From NCBI GenBank assembly GCA_013176395.1, contig JABMLP010000020.1, forward strand, positions 806,001 to 870,000: a stretch of 64,000 nucleotides of DNA, given 5' to 3'. The stretch comes from Venturia oleaginea (taxonomy: Eukaryota > Ascomycota > Dothideomycetes > Venturiales > Venturiaceae). The position numbers and the translations under genes were made by a program. Positions 31,624 through 43,672 of this stretch are shown in pieces; position 1 is the stretch's first letter; each line of letters opens with the position of its first letter. The notes beneath the pieces were generated by a model. The model was not told the DNA's origin. It saw only the letters and a list, made by a program, of their open reading frames with translations, and searched no databases.

Positions 31624-32770
31624 TTCTGGGTTGTTGTAGCTGCTCGAGTGGGATTTGTTTCCGTTTCTGGAGATGAGATGAGGTTAGAAGAATTCGGTAT
31701 GAGGAGCTTAAGTACTTGCTTCAGAGGTGTTTCTTTCTTCATTGTGAGCCTGTGTTGTAGCGATGACTTTGGGTTTGTGAAGTGTTGGAGAAGGTTGTTC
31801 GGTCAACCTTTGTGTCCTAGGGAGTTGTCTTGTGATTAATTTTGGAGTTGGAGCATGCGTCATAGAATTCCAACTCGCAATAATTCAACACACTTTTGAC
31901 TGATGACGAACTCGACGCCGTCTTCATTCTTTGCAGCAAATTGAAGTAAACCTCCACGGAAAGCTGCAGCACGTGATGATTGACGGATAAGTCTCCTTTT
32001 TAGCAACGAGAAGTCAAGGGTCGTCAACGGGTTCAACTCGAATCGGCCATCACAACCACAACGACGATGATGGTTTCCGGATGGAAGTGATATTCGGAGG
32101 TCTTGGCAAATGATGGGGCGTGATATTTGCAGGTCTTGGCAAATGATGCAGCGCTAATGGCTCGCGTGTAGGTGCGGCATGCGTGCCATCATGGCTGGGT
32201 CGTGGCTGCCATACGACCTCAGACCTCAGACTCGAGAGGACAAGATTCAGGCTTGAGGGATTGACTTTGGAGTATTGGTCGCCGACAGGCCATTGGTGGT
32301 AATACCTTGGGACCATTTGCATCATCTCGATACGCCACCCTTTTCGCTGATCCAGGGGGAGCGAGCGCGTTCTCCCTGGCGATCCACCCTCTCCACCCTC
32401 CTGAGACTTCGGATTCAGACCTGATGCTTGCGAGAATCAAAACACCGTGACGCCGGTTCTGTCCAAGGGCGGCCTTCTGATTCTCCATTTGCCTCTGCCT
32501 TCTGAGACATCCGCTCTCTAGCCAGTCTTTCCTATACACAACGCCTCTACCGCCCCTACTGACAACCCTTCCCTGCCTCCACAAGAGACTAACAGGCGAG
32601 CTATTACTTCGAAACCCATACCGCACGTCACATCTTTGACAGCTCAACAACAGCTGCCTGATCCAATCCCATTGTCGACACTTCCGCCTGCAGCAGCTCT
32701 CGAAAACCACGCCGGTTGATCTGTACTCGACACTCCTTGGACTCGAAAAGCAATTCATGCTTCAGCGATC
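31624..32770. other. Intergenic upstream of the TBC gene
   Basis: A short tandem duplication of about 33 bp (GTGATATTCGGAGGTCTTGG and GTGATATTTGCAGGTCTTGG, each followed by CAAATGATG) lies at 32086-32155. No gene recognised; the right part is presumably the promoter and leader of the TBC gene. Confidence 0.5.
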
Positions 32771-35700
32771 ATGACCGAGTCTGCATTGCCTCTGTCTGCG
32801 TCTGCAGAGGCAACAGCCCTGCCAAAGGAATTGGAGAAAACACCAGAGATAAGGCCTCAGCCGGACGAGTCCACTTCTGCACTTTCGACCCCTCGTCGAC
32901 ATGTCCATAGCAGACCGAGACACACCGACTCCTTGGTTTCGATACCATTGACAGACCCTGACAGAACACGACCTTCGACTTTCAACGACAATGAGAGCAT
33001 CACACACAACTCGACTGTCGAGTCGCCAATGGAGGACATGGACCTCAGGAGACGAAGTTCTCTCGAAATGTTCGATTCCTTCAGCCGAAGATCCAGAGCC
33101 CTAAGCACGCAGGCTCCACCTTTAAATCTTGCCGAGGAGATTGACTCGGACAAGGCATACTCTATATTCAGCCCAGCCAGATCGTCCTTGTCAGAAATTA
33201 CTAGCAGGAGTCGAGGAGAAAGTATCAGTTCAGAAGGCAGCGCCCAGGTCGATTGGGAGCAATTGGACAAAACAGAAGCACACGACGCAGATGCAGATGA
33301 CGACGAGGTATGTTTACGTGAATCTTTCATGGCATGCTCATACTAATTCATACAAGCAAACAGCTCTCCTGTTAGCACGTCTAGAGCAAGAAAACAACGC
33401 CCTCGCATACGATCCTAAATCGAACATCAATCGAATACGGGGCGAATCCAGACCTCCGTCTCTACACCAAATCAAGCGACTTGTGCAAGAGCAAGGGGCT
33501 CGTTCTGTTCGATTTTCACTCCTACCAGCCGCTGCTCCTATGACCGAGCTGGACTTCTGGGCAGCCTTAGTTCGCGACTACCTACAAACAGCGCAGCGGC
33601 TACCAACCGTTACGTCAAACAAGATAAGAGGAGGAATTCCAGCCCCGCTGCGTGGTGTTGTTTGGGTCAGCATGGCTGGTGCAAGAGACGCAGAATTGGA
33701 GGATCAATTTGACAAACTGAGCGGCGATTCAAGTCCGTACGAGAACATGATCAACAAAGACATTGGACGAAGTTTCCCAGGTGTGGAAATGTTCAAGGAT
33801 CCGACTGGAGAAGGGCAGAAAATGCTGGCAAAAGTGCTGAAGTGTTTCAGCCTTTATGATGACAAGATTGGGTATTGTCAAGGTCTTGGATTCCTGGTTG
33901 GTCCATTGCTAATGAATATGGGTGACAAGTCTGCGTTCTGCGTGCTAGTTCGGTATGTTGTATCTTTTGGCATGAATATGGACTTTTCTAACATTCCATA
34001 GCCTGATGGAAGACTACGACTTGCGATCTTGCTTCCTACCCGATCTCTCTGGACTCCATCTACGCATTTTCCAGTTTCAAAAACTCTTGCATCAACACGT
34101 GCCCGCTGTATCAACGCATCTCGAAGCCCTCGGAGTGGAAGGCACATATCTGTCGCAATGGTTTCTATCATTCTTCGCAGTAACATGTCCATTGCCTCTA
34201 CTGTTTCGAATCTACGACGTCATTTTTGCAGAAGGCGCTTCTGAAACTCTCATGCGCGTGGCTTTGGCTGTCATGAAACGGAACGAAAAAAAGCTGTTGG
34301 GATTCACAGAGCTCGAAGAGGCAATGCAGCTGCTTCTTTCGAGACAACTTTGGGATCCATATGGGCTGAGCGCTACTTCTGCTGACGAGTTGGTTGGCGA
34401 TTTTGTCAGTTTCACAAGCGTTGTCACACGAGAGAGCTTGAACGCGTTGGAAGCCGAGTATCAACGGGAACAGGCTGCGCAATCGAAACCAGTCTCTGGT
34501 GTCCAGGCTGGTGCTGCTAGATTCTTGGGACGACTTTGGACTTCATCAGCCAATGCACAGCCAAAGGCCAGCACGCTGAGCGTGTCAGCACCACCTCGAC
34601 CGACGAGTACCTTGCTACGAACGCCATCGAAGCAAAGCCTCGCCACACTTGCTTCAATAGAAGGTAGCTCTGACGGATCGATGAGCACTACCAGCACTGC
34701 CTTGACAGAAATGTCTCGGGAGTCTTCAGCGGACTTCGCATCGTTCAAATCTCTCAAATCACCAGATTCTTTGGCCAGCTCAATGCGGATGACCATATCT
34801 TCGAGACAGGACAAAGACTTGCATGGGCAAATTGAAGACTTGCTGACAGCGTTGAGCGAACTGCAACGGGACCACTCTCTTCTAGTCGCACAGCTGCAGA
34901 CGGAGCAAGAGGAGCGTGCAGAAGATCACAAGTTTGTCGGTCCATTGGTCCATCAACTTAAACAAAGTCTTGCGGCAGTGGTTGAGAAGGAACCTGTAAA
35001 GAGAGCGAGGTCGCTTACTAATTCTACACCACCCGAAGCTACTCTCGATTACCTTCACTCGAACATATCGGATTTGGTGGGCCAATTGGACACCAGAATG
35101 TCTTCGACAAACAACCGACGCGTGTCCGGGCATGAAACAAAAGCTCAATTGCGGCTAAACCTTGCGACAATCAAGAACCAGCTTCATGAAGAAACATCGC
35201 GGTCTCAGATAATGGCACGACAACTAGCAGAGAAGGATCAGGAACTGGCTACCTCGACGGAAGAACTTTCAAGAGCGCGGCGACGCATCAAAGAGGGACA
35301 CATTGAAAAACAACGTCTTGAGAAGACAGTTTATGATTTACGCCACGCACAACGAGTGAACCGATCTCGCTCAGGATCGCAAGGCTCATCAATGGACCCG
35401 CCACCAGTCAGCCGATCAGACACGGGCAACTCAGAGATGCCAACAAATCACTCCAGCGGCCTACGCGAATTCCGTCTGCTATCCAAGGGCGCGGAAGGAA
35501 GGGCCCAACCCACTTTCTCAAAGCGAACGTCGAGTCTCTCCACGCAAGCTATATTCTCGACAGATAATCACCAACCTCCTTCAGATGATGCTTTGATCCT
35601 TGAACTCGTCAACGCAAAGACTGCTGAAGCGGTGGCAAAACAAGAACTCGAGGAGCTGAGGGCGAAATTTGAGACCATGAGGAGAATGTTTAATTTGAGT

Positions 35701-35913
35701 CCGAGCAGTCCTAGTGCTGAACACTCCGGCGACCTTAGGAAACCCGACTCAAGGGGGAGTGAACATACTGTTGTTCCTACTGTTCGGACGCCGGATGGGC
35801 AAAGGGGTGTTTCGCCTGCTACTGCTGCTGCGCCCGGTGGTGGGCTGGGTGGGTTCTTTGGGTGGGGAAAGAGGAGTGTGACGGGTCCTTCGGTCACTAT
35901 GGAGAGTAGGTGA
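32771..35913 (+). CDS. TBC-domain Rab GTPase-activating protein (Gyp5-like)
   Basis: Exons 32771-33307, 33357-33952 and 34002-35913 sum to 3045 nt (1014 residues); both introns are 49 nt. The N-terminus is acidic/Ser-rich. The TBC domain spans roughly residues 265-470: IRGGIPAPLRGVVW, the arginine-finger motif INKDIGRSFPG, the glutamine-finger motif IGYCQGLGFLVGPLL, then LHLRIFQFQKLLHQHVP, LSQWFLSFFAVTCPLPLLFRIYDVIF. These are the two catalytic fingers needed for GTP hydrolysis on a Rab. The C-terminal half is a long coiled coil (about residues 640-780 and 925-960) with Ser/Thr-rich linkers. Gyp5-type GAPs act on Ypt1/Sec4-like Rabs in secretion; the exact target here is inference. All frames are intact. 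Confidence 0.92.
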
Positions 35914-36637
35914 CCTGATGGGCTGTGACTGAATGGGAAGGCCGTTGATGAGGAGGGCGGCTGGACGGTATTGGTAATGTGTCTCTGCGGGTATTCTTGT
36001 TCTTCTTCTTTTTATTTATTCCGCTGCTAGCGAGCGAGCAAGCGATGATGTGGGCAATATTTGGTTTGCTATTTAGATATTTGTGTGCCGATTGTTTATT
36101 ATTAATACCCAAGATGATCTATGCCTTGGGTGGTATTTACATATTTTTTGAAGATGCTTGAGATTTATATGCACGGGGAGATGAATGTGAGGGTTGAAGA
36201 AATGGACTGCGTATCTAATGGAGATACTAAGGCCATTCCTCTATTCTGTGGCTCTCGACGAGTGGATCATCGAGATGAAATTGAGGGGTTTTCGTAATGG
36301 TCGCTGCGAAAGCCTGAACAGCAGACAATTAGCTCTTGGCCTCTCTTCGAAAGAGCAGCCAATGAAGAGGTGTGTGTTATTGGGACCTCGACCGAATATT
36401 CTATGACGTCTTACCATGTTGAAAGGTTGCCGCATGGTAAACAAAGCAACTACGACCACGGACACTGCAGACTATTCGGACAGTCTGTCTCGAACACAAC
36501 CTCACAATGAAGAAAGAAAGAATCCTCAAGCAAGTTCTCAAACCTTAATTGAGTCTTTCTAAACTTATTCTACCCTCAGAATCGAAAGCAAGACCCAGAC
36601 CCTCACAACCCGAAACCAAATCCATTCCACCAAGAAC
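35914..36637. other. Intergenic
   Basis: 3' flank of the TBC gene and upstream region of a small uncertain gene. Contains a pyrimidine-rich run near 35996-36016. Nothing else recognised. Confidence 0.5.
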
Positions 36638-36971
36638 ATGGCTCAACCACTACTACCCCAAGCCGACTTGAAGGTTTTCCAGAGCATGGACGACGTAGCC
36701 GGACGCTTGGAAGAAGATGTATGTCTCGACCTCAACCGAGCCCGGGCCGATGTCGTTCGCGTATAGAATAGAGAAATGACGGCCAGCTCGTTGCTGGTTG
36801 CTGCACTAGAAGTTGTGAAGCTCGGGAATCTACCTGCTCGTGACGACTTGGCTGTGCTTGCCGCCATTGCAGCGATGCAATCAATATCGACTTAAAATTC
36901 GCCGGTGTGGACCCAAAACTCGCTGCCTTGAACACCAAAATCGACGGACTTTTATTGGTGATGAAGGCGAC
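36638..36971 (+). CDS. Small putative gene, function unknown
   Basis: ATG 36638 begins MAQPLLPQADLKVFQSMDDVAGRLEED, ending at a GTATGT donor (36719). A 48-nt intron with acceptor CGTATAG leads to an exon 36767-36895 giving a 69-residue product. Another reading uses a later acceptor (TTGCAG near 36871) and continues DAINIDLKFAGVDPKLAALNTKIDGLLLVMKAT to a GTAAGT donor at about 36972. The heptad-like pattern suggests another helical protein. No domain recognised; structure and even existence are uncertain. Confidence 0.3.
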
Positions 36972-38416
36972 GTAAGTATCCCATACCTACCAGAAGTAAC
37001 TCGCTGTTTTGTGTGTTTTGCGCACTATCAACCTACCTACCTTCCTTTGCGACGGTAGTTTCAAAAACGTTGCCCGTCTTGAGAATTCGTAGATTGTTGG
37101 GGATGAAGTTGATACTTTCCCCCCCCCCCCCCCCTCCGATGCACATTGGCGAGACGAATATTGATGTAGCACTATTTTCTCGAGACCTTCATTGCGGCAC
37201 TGAAACAAAAGGCTTGTCTATTGGTGATTTTCTGGCTATTCTTGCTTGACACTGCTGGTACACCGAGTTCCCGGCGTAGGAAGCTTGGAGCTGGGATTGG
37301 GCATTTTTGGATAATTGTCTAGATGGTGTTTGTTTCATGGCGAGAGTGTTGTTTTGTAAATGATAGATATTAGATGATTACAAAGGAAGAGTATGTTGTT
37401 GGTAGGAGCGGTTATGGGGGTTTGAGATACCCAACAGGCATGGTTACGGTTAAGGGATGATCTCTACCATGTCAGCAGTTCACATGCTTTCATATGTACC
37501 TTTTATAGCTCATGTGTTTTTTCTCATGCATTCAAAGAGCTTCTAGTTGTGCCAGATTGAGTTTGTGTGGGTGATGCCGAAGATGTCGGTTCGGGGGAGG
37601 ACCATGATGTGGCAGCGATGTGGGCGTTTCGGGTGGAGAGGGCTGTTATTGCCTTGTGGAGAGGTTAGATTCATTACCTAAAGGAAGGAGAGGGTGGAAT
37701 GAACTTTCGTGCGAGGAGGAAGATTGTTGTTATTGTTTTTAGTGAGGGGGACATTTTGTTTTGTGGTCTTGGGCGAAAGAGCTTTGAACCTTCCAAACCT
37801 TTGTATACTCTCTATCGCACCATCTTGTTTTTGATATAGTTCCCTGGTTCACAGTCTTCGATGATCGTCTCCTGTATAGCTAACTCGGATCCCCTCATTC
37901 CAGCCTGTTCATTCATGTTCGTCTCGGTTGAGTCAAGTTGCGGGGTATTGTATTCGTTGAAACGAAAAACTGCTCCGCTAGCCTGGTCTAAGGTTATTTG
38001 TAGTCGAGATATCTTGGAAAGAACGAATTGATGGCCACTGATAATGTTGTGTTGCAATCGTTCAGCTTAGCCATGAGATGCGGGACGCCTCGTCCCCTTC
38101 GTCATCTGGTCGGCATGGAATTCGTGGTCAGTCTCTTTGAGACCAGTTCGTACGATTTCACTATTTGAAAAGTGCAGCCACATCAGAAGATGGTAAGCAC
38201 AGAGATACAAAACGTGACGATGGAGTATCGAAAGTATCTCGGAGCTCAGGAATTAAGATTCTGTCTATCTAGACATGATAGAAGGATGAAGTTGACGGGT
38301 CCGAGGAAGGACCCGGATGATGTCGTACCGCCTTTTCGAGGTCAAGCGTCAAGCGGGCAGATGTCAAGCCACACTCAATGCACGCGTAGCTCCAAGAATG
38401 ACTGGGTAATCTACTA
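36972..38416. other. Gene-free stretch
   Basis: Contains a 16-nt C run (37119-37134). No supported gene in about 1.4 kb before the Tc1-type element. Confidence 0.5.
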
Positions 38417-38525
38417 TGGTCTCTACGGAATTAAAGGTTAGCTGCACATCATCTGCAGGGGCCCTCAGGGCTTCATTTTTCTCGTAGGTTCCAATTGTAT
38501 TTGGTGTAATATACATCTGAATAAG

Positions 38526-39723
38526 CTACCATTTCGTATGCCAGCCATTTGCAGCAATCACGTCAAGGCACCTCTGATGCATACTTGCAATTAACCCAAA
38601 AAGAGCCTCCTCTGTAACCACCACGTCCCAGGCCTCCTGCACAATCCTACGTAGCTCAGGGTAGTCATATTCTTTATCTGGGTAATTCTCTTCAATGTAG
38701 TCCTTCATCCAGTTCCAGATGGTCTCAATTGGATTCAGATCTGGAGAGAAAGCCGGCCAATGAATGAGGTAGATCCCTCTCCGTAAGAACTCCTTGTCAA
38801 AAGATAGATGAAGCAGACTGGAGTCTGAATTGATGTGTGGGCTATCCGCATATTTATACAATTGAGAGACTCGTATTCGAGCTAGTACAAATGAGGATAG
38901 AATGAAATGAGTTTATTTGACACTCCTCTTTTGTTATCTTTGCACCGTGACCTGGAGCCCCATCTTGCATTAAGAGGAGTCCCTTTTCTCGTACGTAGTC
39001 TAAAATCAGAGGGACCAGGTGTTCTGTATAGGTAGGACTACTGATAGAACCCCAGCTCTTCTTCCAAAAGAGAGAAGGTTCTCTTTCAATGCCTGAAAAG
39101 GCGCCCCAGAACATCCATCCTTTCTTCCGCACGAACTTCTCAAGGATACAGTCAGGGCGAAGAGATTCACCTTTTTTTCGTGTCACATATTGTCTCCGGT
39201 GTCTCCCTCCTGTAGCCCAAGTCTCATCAGTCCACAGAATACGTGTCCAATCGTATAGGGACCGATTCAAGTGCTCGTGAGCGAAGGCAAGTCTCTCTTG
39301 GCGGTTTATTTCGCTGAGTGGTGGTTTAACTCGTGCAATTCTTCGACAGTAGCCTCTCTTTTCAAGGGCTGCTCCAATTACTCTATCAGAGACTTTGAAA
39401 TGACTGAAGTGGGTTGAGAGTTCTAGATAGGACATGAGGCGGTTCTTTTTACAGGCGGTGACAAAGGCTTCAAGCTCATCAACCTGTTCTTCGGAGAGGA
39501 GGGGTTTGGATTCCACATGGCCCTTTTCCTGCGGTGTAGGGTGGCCAAGAGCGATAGCTTTCTGAATTTGACGTAGAGAAATATCAACTTGAAGAGGAGG
39601 TTTGAGTGAAAGAAAGTGATCTCTGATTGCTGCAAACGTGAGGCCAGCGTCACGTAGAGTAAGAATCTTGAGCCTGGTATCGCGTGAAAGCTCCTAACGG
39701 CGATTCTTCTTTGGTGTAGCCAT
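38526..39723 (-). pseudogene. Tc1-type DD34E transposase, broken
   Basis: From ATG 39723 the frame reads an N-terminal helix-turn-helix region (LSRDTRLKILTLRDAGLTFAAIRDHF; VDISLRQIQKAIA), with a TAG at codon 10 (39694-39696). The catalytic domain has WTDETWATGGRH (first Asp), LLMQDGAPGHGAK (second Asp) and FSPDLNPIETIWNWMKDYI (Glu), with 34 residues between the last two, DD34E. Between AKITKEE and FLRRGIYLIHW a 133-bp insertion (38794-38926) shifts the frame. Removing the insertion restores KITKEEFLRRG. The TAG and the insertion make it inactive unless read through. Confidence 0.88.
38794..38926. mobile_element. Nested 128-bp mini-insertion with 5-bp target duplication
   Basis: Inside the transposase gene a 128-bp segment plus one copy of ACTCC interrupts the reading frame. 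ACTCC occurs on both sides (38789-38793 and 38922-38926), and the segment ends are complementary (TTGTCAAA at the left, TTTGACA at the right). Excising it exactly restores the conserved transposase sequence. This is a very small non-autonomous DNA element; family unknown. Confidence 0.7.
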
Positions 39724-39948
39724 CTTCAGAGAGGATGAAAAGGATGACTAATGGTGAGAATGGCTGAATGCGGGTTTAAAACACCAAAAAATCGATGAAA
39801 TCATGTAATTTGAGCTTCATTTATAACCCCAGAGACTCCCCTGCAGATGATGTGCAGCTAACCTTTAATTCCGTTGAGACCACATTATATCCGCAGGTCG
39901 GATATTCATCCTTCCGATAGTCCCGATTAGAAGCTGAGAGCTATTCTC

Positions 39949-40118
39949 GGATATCCCCAGTATAGAATGGAGACCACGATATCCCCAGTATAGAATGGAG
40001 ACTACGATATCCCCAGTATAGAACGGAGACTACGATATCCCCAGTATAGAACGGAGACTACGATATCCCCAGTATAGAACGGAGGCTACTATATCCCCAG
40101 TATAGAACGAAAACTACG
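39949..40118. repeat. 28-bp minisatellite, six copies
   Basis: The unit GATATCCCCAGTATAGAACG plus GAGACTAC is repeated six times head to tail with few substitutions (AATGG/AACGG, GACCAC/GACTAC), the last copy most diverged. It lies between the Tc1-type element and the F-box-like gene, directly upstream of that gene's start. Confidence 0.92.
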
Positions 40119-40206
40119 CTTGCAGCAGTATAGCTTGTCGTCCGGAGAAGATAAACTGCGAAAGCGTAGATCGAGCGCTTCATATCGGAGCGGATAGAAT
40201 GCATCC

Positions 40207-41960
40207 GTGGACGCTACGCCGCATGTGCTTATTCTCAACGCGAACACGACACGAACAAGGCCAACAATGCACAATGACAATTCTCTCCCTCGGAATCCAA
40301 GTCAACACCAAATGATCGCCTTCTCTGACCTCTCAGCCGATGTGGTCCTTACCATCGTCCAAGTCATCGATAGGGACACAGCAGAAGCGCTGTCGCGCAC
40401 TTCCCAATCCGTTCATCAGATTGCCGAACCGATTCTATACCGCGACGTAACATTGCTCATAGATCCTTATCCTTATCCTATAGGACGACATGGCTTTGAC
40501 GGGTACTTCAGCATTTGGCTGCTACTCAGAACACTCCAAAGCAAGCCGCAATTGACAAAGGTAACAAGGCGCCTTATCCTAGAGTTGGCTGGTGATGAAG
40601 AGGCATATTTCGTTCGAAAACTCCCAGAGATCTCCGCTGAGCGATGCGAAATCCTGATGGCCTTGTTTCGACAGCTGCGCCGCCTAGAGCATCTTCAAAT
40701 CCCTCTCGGCTGTGCATCCCATTTCAAGTTCCTGCTCTCGTCCGACCAATACGCTTTGAATGGCCTCAAAAGTCTTTGCTACTCGCCTCCTCCCCAACTG
40801 GATACTTGGAACAGAAATTATAAAGACAAGGATCTCAGTCTACTGTCGTTCTTTCTATGTGCGCCAAAGCTTCGACGCTTGATGTCGTCCTCCCAGGAGC
40901 TCGATTGACCCCGAATACCCTCAGCGCCGCATCCCTGCAGACCTTGATACTGCGGCATTCTCAATTTTCTCCGACTTCGTTGACGATTCTATTGGGAACG
41001 ACGAGATGTCTCGAGAAGCTCCAATACGATTATGATTGTGATCTCGCTGAGTTACATCGATCTCGTTACGACTGCGTGAACGACTGGGGAATTTTGAGAG
41101 GAGGTCTGACATAAGTAGCTGAGACTCTCAAGCATCTAAGTCTCGCCCTCGACTTTCACTATCATCGCGATGACGAGCAAGATGATTGGGAATCAAGCAA
41201 CTTGTGGCGAACTCGAGGAAAGCTAGGAGATATCTCGTTCCTCGAAGCTCTTGAGACTCTTGAGGTTCCTCTGCCAATATTACTAGGCTGGGATCCTGAA
41301 GAGGATCTATCTTCATTAGATGAAATACTTCCGGCGAATCTGATCGAAGTGAGGTTCAGAGATGATCTCGTGGACCGGATTGGTGAATATTCCAGGACCT
41401 ATTGGGAACCCAAGATTAGAAGAGGCTACCTGAGCAGTCATTCAAAAACCGAGTTTTACAATACGATTGATGTCGGCCCGGTGCTTGATCGACTCAAGAG
41501 CCTAGCTGTCAGCTCGAAGACTAAATTGAAATCTGTAAAGCTCCTTATGTCGCATGGCTATCTCTGGCCTGAAGATTGCCTACATGCTCTCAAAACCCAA
41601 TTCAGCGCCAAGGGAGCCAATATCCACTTGCAACCAACAATATGGCTTCGCATGGGCGATGAAGACAATGAGCAAACACGAGATACAGTGCGCGAGATCA
41701 TCATTGACAGACATCTCATCGGCAGTTCAGATATGGATGACTCCTACACGACTTCTGTGGTACCTGAATGGCTCACGGCATTCCAAAGATTTCCATATCA
41801 CACCTTCAAAACCATGGAAGAGTGGGAGAACAACCGAGCGGTAGAGAAAGACGACATGGACAAGGGCGAGGATGAAATGCACAACATCAATTTTCTCCTT
41901 CTTAGCTCGAGGCAGGTGCGGCTTCCGCTTCGGACGTTGATGCAACGTCACAAGTTCTGA
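40207..41960 (+). pseudogene. F-box/LRR-like protein gene, broken by a frameshift and a stop
   Basis: The start could be 40207, 40267 or 40312 (MIAFSDLSADVVLTIVQVID, the usual beginning of the F-box-like region). The first frame ends at 40908 just after SFFLCAPKLRRL. The next frame, from about 40885, continues DVVLPGARLTPNTLSAASLQTLILRHSQFSPTSL, which is the expected downstream sequence. A TAA at 41112-41114 interrupts RGGL(T)-stop-VAETLKHLSLALDFH, and the same frame then stays open to 41960. No introns explain the two lesions. F-box proteins of this kind recruit substrates to SCF ubiquitin ligases; fungi have many poorly known ones. Confidence 0.7.
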
Positions 41961-43672
41961 GGGAATAACACACGATCAGATCAGTGGGACCTTAATATTT
42001 TGGCAAGTCTGGATCTTAACCTGCAGTGGTTAGCGTCATGTTTCTTGACTTTACGGTCTTGAATTTGTCAGAATCTCCCGCTAAAGACTCTCGAGCAACA
42101 CATATGAGCGGCACAGAGATAGAATCGAAGGAGGAGCCCGCGCTTCTTTCTCCCTGGGCTAAATGCATTGTATCATCTCTTATAGTTAGTAACATCTAGA
42201 ACAGAAGCACAAACACGTCTTCCCTCGTAGACACAATCAGTCTCTAAGCCTCAGTGTCTTTGTGTCGTCTAGTCTCCGGATCAGCTTTATCCAATGGAAT
42301 CGTCAAAGCAGACCTCATTACGTGATTAAGAATCCTCATCCTCAATCATGAAATATACAGCCACAAGATCCAGCGAGATCCTCGACAGGCTCTGTGGTTC
42401 GATATGTTGTCCATGATATTTTCGTCGCTGCAATGAAGGCAGAAGAGTGCATGATGAAGGGCGTTCGAGTTACATCAAGTACGATGCGACGAATAATGCT
42501 GAGAAGAAAAAGAGGGAGAAAAACTCGTCGAGGTGTAGTCGACCCTTAGGAGTGGGTCCATGCTTGCACGTGACCGATGATCTAAAAATACAAGTAGACG
42601 ATTCAACAAAACCACGAACTTCCCATTGCCCTCACTCATCAATCAACAACGGAATCCGTGTCCTTCGAGGCCTTCACAAGCTGCACAAGACCGCCCAAGC
42701 CAGCTGCCGGCACGAGCAGAGATGCTTCGCCCGATTGGTTCACTCGTTCAATTGCTATCTTTGCCACCATCTCACACGGCTGTCGTCATTTTCCCCATCT
42801 CATTCTCTTTTCAGACTAAGGAGCGAAAGTCTTCTAAACTATTCTCATCGTACCATTTTGTAGCCAGCTAATCCCATACTGTTTGCAGGTCTTGAAAGCC
42901 AAGACGCCAGCCTGCGCCCCAATAAGAAGATTGGACCACATTCAAGAATATAGCCCGGTGGCAATGGCAACATGCCATGATGTACAGAGCATGGAGCACG
43001 ATATCCCGGTTTAAAGGTTCTCCCGCGCACGTACCTCGGTTCTATATAGTCTTGAACAGGCGATGAACAACATCAAAGAGCGGTGTGTGACAAAAGAACA
43101 ACACCCGAATACGATGATAAGCTTGGACCGACATACATTCTTCATCTGATGATATCATGCGAGATTGGTCAGATGATGGCCGCTTTATCTGATTTCTGCG
43201 TCTCTGAAGTAGGGTTGCAGGGAAGCCACGGCCCGGGGTGTTGGGCTGCAAACGCCAACGACGTCGACGAGGCTGCGCGGGATGCCCGCCGATGCCTCGA
43301 GTTTTTGCTAGCACTTCGCGTGGACAAGATATGGCACATCGTATGGATGGGAATTTTCGGAAACACGGCATGTGAACAGACCCTTAAAAGGTTGGCGGGC
43401 GGGTGGGGGAGATTGTCGTCCGCGTAACACTGAGTTTTTATGATACATGCTAATCTGTGGACAGGAGGCACAGAATCGCAAAAAGATGCTAATGGTAACA
43501 ACACGATGATACAATGCGCGCGGAATTAGGGTATTCCTCCGCTAGAAATAAAAGATTACGAAAATTGTGCCGAGCCAGCGCACCTCTAATCCTCGATGTT
43601 TGAGCAGCCTGCTGCCGTCGGCTTGCCGACCACCCTTTCATTCGCTTTCAATTACTTAACCTTTGGTCTCAT
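41961..43672. other. Gene-free stretch
   Basis: About 1.7 kb without a supported gene. Several open frames on both strands are low in complexity or overlap and show no domain. Confidence 0.5.

Larger units (their letters stand above)
38417..39882 (-). mobile_element. Tc1/mariner-type transposon with 45-bp terminal inverted repeats
   Basis: The ends carry inverted repeats: TGGTCTCTACGGAATTAAAG plus GTTAGCTGCACATCATCTGCAGGGG at 38417-38461 and its near-perfect complement at 39838-39882. The left end follows a TA; on the right the dinucleotide is changed. The interior has one minus-strand transposase gene with lesions and a nested 133-bp insertion. The size (about 1.47 kb) and DD34E signature place it in the Tc1 group. 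Confidence 0.88.

Noticed and set aside
42447..42863. 138-codon plus-strand ORF in the 42-43.6 kb gap
   Set aside because: Overlaps other open frames, biased composition and no recognisable motif.
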